Source: Imbricaverruca yamaguchii (taxonomy: Eukaryota > Arthropoda > Thecostraca > Neoverrucidae). Taken from it: 64,000 nucleotides of DNA. Location of the stretch: positions 574,001 to 638,000 of the forward strand of contig JAOTOL010001624.1 of the NCBI GenBank assembly GCA_034440575.1, written 5' to 3'. Position 1 is the first letter of the stretch. Every line of letters starts with the position of its first letter. Shown here in pieces: positions 58,695 through 64,000 of the stretch. The notes under the pieces are model-generated. The model did not search any database. It saw nothing but the letters and a program-made list of their open reading frames with translations, and was not told the origin of the DNA. The position numbers and the translations under genes were made by a program.

Positions 58695-59760
58695 GATCTC
58701 TTGTTTCTGGCCAACACTTAGAAAATATATCCAGGCATGCTGAAACCACAACACAGCACTTGTATACAATGTGAAGACCGTCATCTGCAAATTGTCCTTA
58801 TCCCACCAACATAGACTCATGCAAGCGCAGTTTTTACCTTCGCCAGCTTACGGCTGGGCGACACGATCTTCACATACGATTGCGTCTTCTGCCGAGTTCC
58901 ACTTCACCGCATGTGTGACATGCGCTATTCCACCAAACATTGTTTTTGCTTACATGCCCCATGTATTATATTCAACGTTGTCCTATGTTCGCTTGCTTCG
59001 CTAAACATGTTCCACTGTTGCTGCGCACAGTACTCGTGGAGGAGCGTCGTGCTCTCCTCGACCTGCCTGTCTAGTTCCCCTATAGCACGAGGCTCGAACA
59101 CCCCATTTGAAGTTAAACGCCACCATCCTCTCCGCTCTCGAATGACACACATGGGCTAGCTTCCAACAGGTGGGAAGGGACCGATGCAATTTTGCAAAAG
59201 GACGGTTGGCCCATAGATTGCGCTTGGATCCTTACCTCCGAATTTTTCAAGCACTGGCTTTTCTCCCTTTTTGTTTGTCCAAGCTTTGACTCCAACATGC
59301 ACATGCACGCCCAAGGTTCAGCCCGGACGCCAATGGCGCGCTGTGGGTGCTCGTGCCTCGGCTTCAGTTTCGGGTCGCTGGCGGACAGCAGAGCCTATTT
59401 GGAGGCTGCGATGCTAGCTGCCGCCAGCTGTACTACCTCATGTCGGGTGTGTCTAGGTATGCGCTGTATGCTATATGTGCTCTGCCATCTACGCCATTTT
59501 TGTTGGCGTCCGGCGTCTTTCACCTCTCCCGCCTACTTTGCCCGTCACCATATGCCACATCAGACGATTTAAAGTTCTCCTTTCCTAACGTAGACTATAT
59601 CTAGCAGGCGACTCTTCGTCGCTGCTAAAGATAAATGTCCGCCCGCCGAAGCACATCACCGACAGCGGTGATGCACAACATCCGGGGATTTCGCAGGGAG
59701 TGGACTCGGGCGTGCGTACTGGGCAGCTTTTACATACCTGCCGGAGCATATGATCACATA
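58695..59760. other. No gene recognised
   Basis: Unique sequence. Short open frames on both strands (for example 59192-59572) show no motif or similarity I can name. Confidence 0.5.
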
Positions 59761-59764
59761 TCGC

Positions 59765-60125
59765 CCGTCCCGTGTCAGGTGGTGACAGGGAAGTGGGGAC
59801 ACAGGATCACTTCCCGCCCATCTCGTGTCAGGTGGTGACAGGGAAGTAGGGACACGGGATCACTTCCCGCCCATCTCGTGTCAGGTGGTGACAGGGAAGT
59901 GGGGACACTGGGTCACATATCGCCCGTCTCGTGTCAGGTGGTGACAGGGAGGTCAGGGGTCAGGACACAGGATCACTTCCCGCCCATCTTGTGTCAGGTG
60001 AGAAGGAAGGGTCACACGTGCTCATGGGCGCAAAATGACCAACGCAGCCGACGCGCCCTAAAGCACAAATCCACCACACATGCTCAGATCTCGTCCATCT
60101 CGTGTCAGGTGGTGACGGGGAGCTA
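59765..60125. repeat. Minisatellite, 53-bp unit, interrupted by a mini-retroposon
   Basis: About six units contain CGTGTCAGGTGGTGACAGGG and GATCACTTCCCGCCC. The array is interrupted at 60014-60086 by a mini-retroposon. Confidence 0.88.
60014..60086 (+). mobile_element. Mini-retroposon with 11-bp TSD (one mismatch)
   Basis: A 51-bp insert (60025-60075) containing TGACCAACGCAGCCGACGCG and CCCTAAAGCACAAATCCACC is flanked by ACACGTGCTCA and ACACATGCTCA. It inserted into the 53-bp array. Confidence 0.78.
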
Positions 60126-60129
60126 GGTC

Positions 60130-61269
60130 GGCCGATACATCGAGGAATATCAGGAGGAATGAGAGGAGGGCGAGGGCTTCCCTTCAAACACATTTACGAG
60201 CAAATTTTGCGTTCAAGTATCTCGCTTTGAAGCAAATCATAACATTACTCACCCGCACGACATATGGAGAGCGTGGGCAAGACGAGGCATTCCGGCTCTT
60301 ATTTCAGACATGCCTACGTCCTGCATGGCCTGACATATTCACTTATTCACACTCGCGCGGTGAGATGCAGCCCCCCGCCCCCAATGCCTGGTCAAACATC
60401 CTATCACTGAATATGTCTGGAAATGTTTGCACCTTCGCTCAACTTATCATGCCGCGAGTGATGTCATACATTGAGTTCTCGGGAGCTTAGTATCGGAATA
60501 AACAACGCCGTCAAACCACAAAAATGACCAATGAGAAGCAAACATCTGAACATCCCAAGTCGTATTTATTTATTTAAAACATTCCCCACCAGATTTTCTA
60601 GTTTGTTTTCGGTTGTCGACTTAGCGTAGTTCCACAGTGACAGACGGCCATTAATTTAAAATTGTACGGCATGGATGGAAAACAAAGTCACAAAATAGAT
60701 TGCGAGCCAACGGCGGTAGCGATGTCAGTAATCGAAATATCTCTATCGAACTTCAACGACTAAAGACATTTTAAAGGGATCACTCTAATGCCTAACTCTG
60801 TCTAATTATATATATATATATACATTATATGTCCTTTTATATAGTAGGGATGACAATTTCAAGAACCCTACAAATGAAGTGCTTGAGAGAGTCATACAGG
60901 ACATTATAACAAACAATATGCGCCGCGCCAACAACAAAGGTCAAACTCGTCCTCTACTATGAAAATGCAAATAGTTGTAATCTTGTAATGATAAACAATC
61001 TGCGGGCCAAGAGCGAAAAAGACGTACCAATGTAGCTTGCAAAATATCTATCTGCCAATACGAAGACTAGGCCTCGTGCAGTAAGCTACATTGGTGCCGC
61101 CACAACCTCTCTCAAGAAAGCTAACAATGCACTTAAGAGATGGAGCACCAAAAGAACACATGATACAATGCCACCAAACACCTCCCACACGACCTTACCA
61201 ACTTAACAACTATCTTACCTTACTAACAACACAGCCATCATCACGCCTTGCTCGGCCGGAGCACGTCCT

Positions 61270-61270
<1 letters not shown>
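60130..61270. other. AT-rich, no gene recognised
   Basis: AT-rich unique sequence with a short (TA)n at about 60.81-60.82 kb. No coding similarity was seen. Confidence 0.5.
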
Positions 61271-61274
<4 letters not shown>

Positions 61275-61359
<85 letters not shown>

Positions 61360-61372
61360 TGTGTGTGTGTTT
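61275..61372. repeat. (AT)n(GT)n microsatellite
   Basis: About 28 AT dinucleotides pass directly into (GT)n. Confidence 0.97.
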
Positions 61373-61739
61373 GTGTGCGTTTGTCGACAACCCTCCCGCA
61401 ACAATCGGATCACATTTTTTCCGATGTCACACGGGAAAACATGTAATTGTGCAGTAGAGTAATTATGCGGGGTACAGGCGGCCATGCTTTACAACCGCCC
61501 GTGTGAGGGGGCGCCCAGCGGCGCTGTTTAATCGATGCGCCTGCCACCTGCCGGATGTGGGGTAGACTAAGGGACGGCCGATTGGTCGATGGCCTGGGGA
61601 ACGAGGGAAGGCGAGGGGGCGCCGGTATCAACCCGACGTTGAGCGGCGTCAGCGCTGGAGCTGTCACCGGAAAATCAACCCACCTCCGGCACAGCCGTCT
61701 CCGCCAACTTGTTGGTGGCATGCTTAGGTACACTTAGGA

Positions 61740-61900
61740 CGTGGATCCGAGATATATTGCTTGATATTTTGCTCATGACCTATGCCTATGCAATGTCTGC
61801 AATCAATATATCTCGGATTCATGCCCATTAGACATGGATCTGCGGTATATTGTTTGTTACTTCGTTGATGGCCTTAGATCCGCGATATATTGTTTGTTAC
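61740..61900. repeat. Direct and inverted repeats of GATCCGCGATATATTG
   Basis: Three direct copies (near 61743, 61832 and 61868) and one inverted copy (CAATATATCTCGGATTC at about 61804) make a potential hairpin. Unique sequence on both sides has no gene. Confidence 0.7.
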
Positions 61901-62279
61901 ATTTTTGGTTGTGATACTTCCGGGCTACAGCAGGCAAGGGCATGGCTAGGACTTCTTAGGGAGAGAAAGCGTCCAGAAAAAAGCATGAAGACCGCTTTCA
62001 GTGCGCGAAACGCGGCGAAAATATCTGGCTTGACGTGATGTAAATCCCCAAATTTCTTCCTTGTTTTGATGTGCCTTGTTTTGATGTGATTTTCTTTGTC
62101 ACGGGTGGCCAGGTCCGGCGAACCTGTCTGCGTCCCTGGGTGACTACTTACTGTTAGCAGCCCGGGTAGGTTATTTCGTGTTGTGCTTTTATAGCCTAGT
62201 CGCACTTCCACTTCGCAACTGCATTTCTTCATTAACTTTAAAAATAGTGGGCCAAAGTCATAATGCTTTTGGTTCTTTT

Positions 62280-62525
62280 GTAGACAGATGTGGTTCTTTG
62301 ATAACCAGATGTGGTAGCCAGATGTGGTGGCCAGATGTGGTGACCATGGAAGCATTTATTGGTCGTTGCTCGTCAAGTATCACAAAATGTCATCGATAAG
62401 GCAGCGTATGGTGCGCTCGGTGCTTCCAACAAGGTTCATAAGCAAAAGACTCGCAAACGATCTGGAACTGGACGGGAAGATACCCCAGATGTGCCCAGAT
62501 GTGCCCAGATGTGCCCAGATGTGCT
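62280..62525. repeat. CCAGATGTG microrepeats
   Basis: Two small clusters: CCAGATGTGGT at 62.30-62.34 kb and four CCCAGATGTG units at 62.48-62.52 kb. From 62.53 to 63.10 kb no gene is recognised; the open frame at 62688-62918 has no identifiable domain. Confidence 0.75.
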
Positions 62526-63099
62526 CAAACGTGCCAGCAAGGCTCATAAAGCCAAATGGGCAACCTTGTTTAGAAGCGAATGCTCACACGTTAACTGATG
62601 TGATCTCCTTCCCATGAGTACTTTATTAAATTATCTGTACACCCTTCAGAAGTAACACCACACCTATGTGTACATTCGCATAGATTCATGTTCACATGTG
62701 TCATCATGATGGACCAAACTAGAAAAGTTTGCTCTACATGCAGACCCAACTTTTGCCACAATGTTACCTTATCAATTAATGGTTCTGAAAATCCAACCAC
62801 CGATCCGGCAGCTTCATTCTTTGAGATCGAGGGAATGCAAATCTGTAGTGAATACTTAGATATCATGATGGCAATGGCAAGCAAACATGCCAACGGAAGA
62901 ATCTGCACATCGGATTGAGAAGTGGATTTACCTCAAACCATATCGGTGGATTTGAGACTGTCTGGTGATCTATTGGCCTCTGAGTCGGGTGATCCCTGTT
63001 AGCGGTAAACATAAAGGAAGGGGTGGGGGAAGAGGGGATACACTTACGCATATGAAAGGAAGTTGTTTATACGGCTGGCAAACTGCATCGACGCCGCTG

Positions 63100-63490
63100 C
63101 GAGTCCCGAGGTATTTACAGCTGCAACATGGGGTAGTACGGCCGACGAAGACCATGGTCCGCTGGGGGTCCCGGGGTATTTACAGCTGCAACATGGGGTA
63201 GTACGGCCGACTAAGACCATGGTCCGCTGGGGGTCCCGAGGTATTTACAGCTGCAACATGGGGTAGTACGGCCGACTAAGACCATGGTCCGCTGGGGGTC
63301 CCGAGGTATTTACAGCTGCAACATGGGGTAGTACGGCCGACTAAGACCATGGTCCGCTGGGGGTCCCGGGGTATTTACTGTTGCAACATGGTGTAGTACG
63401 GCCGGCTAAGACCATGGTCCGCTGGGGGTCCCGAGGTATTTGCAGCTGCAGCTCAGTACAGTACGGCCAACTAACTGAGACCATGGTCCA
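63100..63490. repeat. Minisatellite, 65-bp unit
   Basis: About six units contain TATTTACAGCTGCAACATGG and GACCATGGTCCGCTGGGGG, the last ones decayed. Unique sequence follows to 63.75 kb. Confidence 0.92.
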
Positions 63491-63754
63491 CTGGGAGTTC
63501 CGATGTATTTAGCACCAGGGTGCAGAACAGCCGATAACTGGGACAATGTTCCGCTGCGTACACTCGAATACCCCAAAACTGCTCAGAAGTTCAGAAGTGG
63601 GGGTGTATGGACACCTCCTTACATGCGGTAATCTAAGTAATAACTATATCAAGCAACGTTGGGAAAGCGAATACAAGTGTGCATTTTCTTTCGCACGAGC
63701 AGTGTTTCCGACGCACAAAAGCGCCTTACTGGGTTCGGGGCATATCACATTGCC

Positions 63755-64000
63755 AGGTGATGCCAACTGACCACATGGCCAGGTGACACCAGCTAAGCAC
63801 ATGGCCAGGTGACACCAGCCGGTCACATGGCCAGGTGACACCAGCCGGTCACATGACCAGGTGACACCAGTTGGTCACATGACCAGGTGACACCAGCTGA
63901 CCACATGGCCAGGTGACACCAGCCGGTCACATGGCCAGGTGACACCAGCTGACCACATGGCCAGGTGACACCAGCCGGTCACATTGCCAGGTGACACCGC
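63755..64000. repeat. Minisatellite, 26-bp unit, open at window end
   Basis: About nine units of CCAGGTGACACCAGCTGACC plus ACATGG. The array runs off the right edge. Confidence 0.93.

Noticed and set aside
62688..62918. Possible small cysteine-containing protein
   Set aside because: A 76-codon open frame with no recognisable motif, splice context or similarity; not distinguishable from chance.

Overview
The window is animal nuclear DNA, probably from an invertebrate, though I cannot name the species. Nearly all recognisable coding sequence belongs to one gene, a Tousled-like serine/threonine kinase (TLK). It is split into 13 coding exons on the + strand between 11125 and 55048. The exons join in frame to 2,460 nt (819 codons plus TAG). 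Every proposed intron is GT...AG, every phase matches, and the product aligns along its length with the TLK family: N-terminal EARF block, basic nuclear-localisation-like cluster, long coiled coil, then the kinase domain with G-loop, catalytic Lys, HYD, DFG and PPE motifs. The introns are split-gene introns of 0.4 to 12 kb, and tRNA-derived SINEs and degraded LINEs are present, so this is not bacterial or organellar DNA.

Layout: 1-10.1 kb is non-coding, with a CpG-rich block at about 1.24-3.6 kb and many tandem arrays. At 10.14-11.12 kb a second CpG-rich block, with a CRE palindrome and a YY1-like motif, is the best promoter candidate. Exon 1 is at 11.1 kb, exon 2 at 19.6 kb, exons 3 and 4 at 23.5-24.6 kb, exons 5 and 6 at 28.0-29.6 kb, exons 7 to 13 (kinase domain) at 41.8-55.0 kb, and a probable poly(A) site lies near 55.32 kb. 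From 55.6 kb to the end I see no gene, only arrays and retroposon remnants.

The outstanding feature is tandem repetition. Summing spans, about 26 kb of 64 kb is some 35 separate minisatellite arrays with unrelated units of 5 to about 100 bp. Several were built from the splice sites of the TLK exons themselves. The array before exon 2 consists of about 55-60 units, each with a pyrimidine tract plus CAG, and the working acceptor and start of exon 2 are its last unit. The array before exon 5 repeats the acceptor, nine exonic bases and a donor-like GT. The array after exon 1 contains copies of its donor, and exon 4 has one decayed duplicate of its acceptor. Arrays also abut the acceptors of exons 8, 9 and 11. 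This suggests that minisatellites are seeded at exon borders in this genome and may supply decoy or alternative splice sites in an essential chromatin kinase gene.

A second theme is retroposition. Five insertions only about 49-64 bp long, each flanked by an 8-15 bp target duplication, consist of little more than a shared LINE 3' tail (core GTCGATGCGCCC). The same tail ends two different LINE remnants. tRNA-derived SINEs, a long foldback element and two copies of a 275-bp interspersed repeat are also present.
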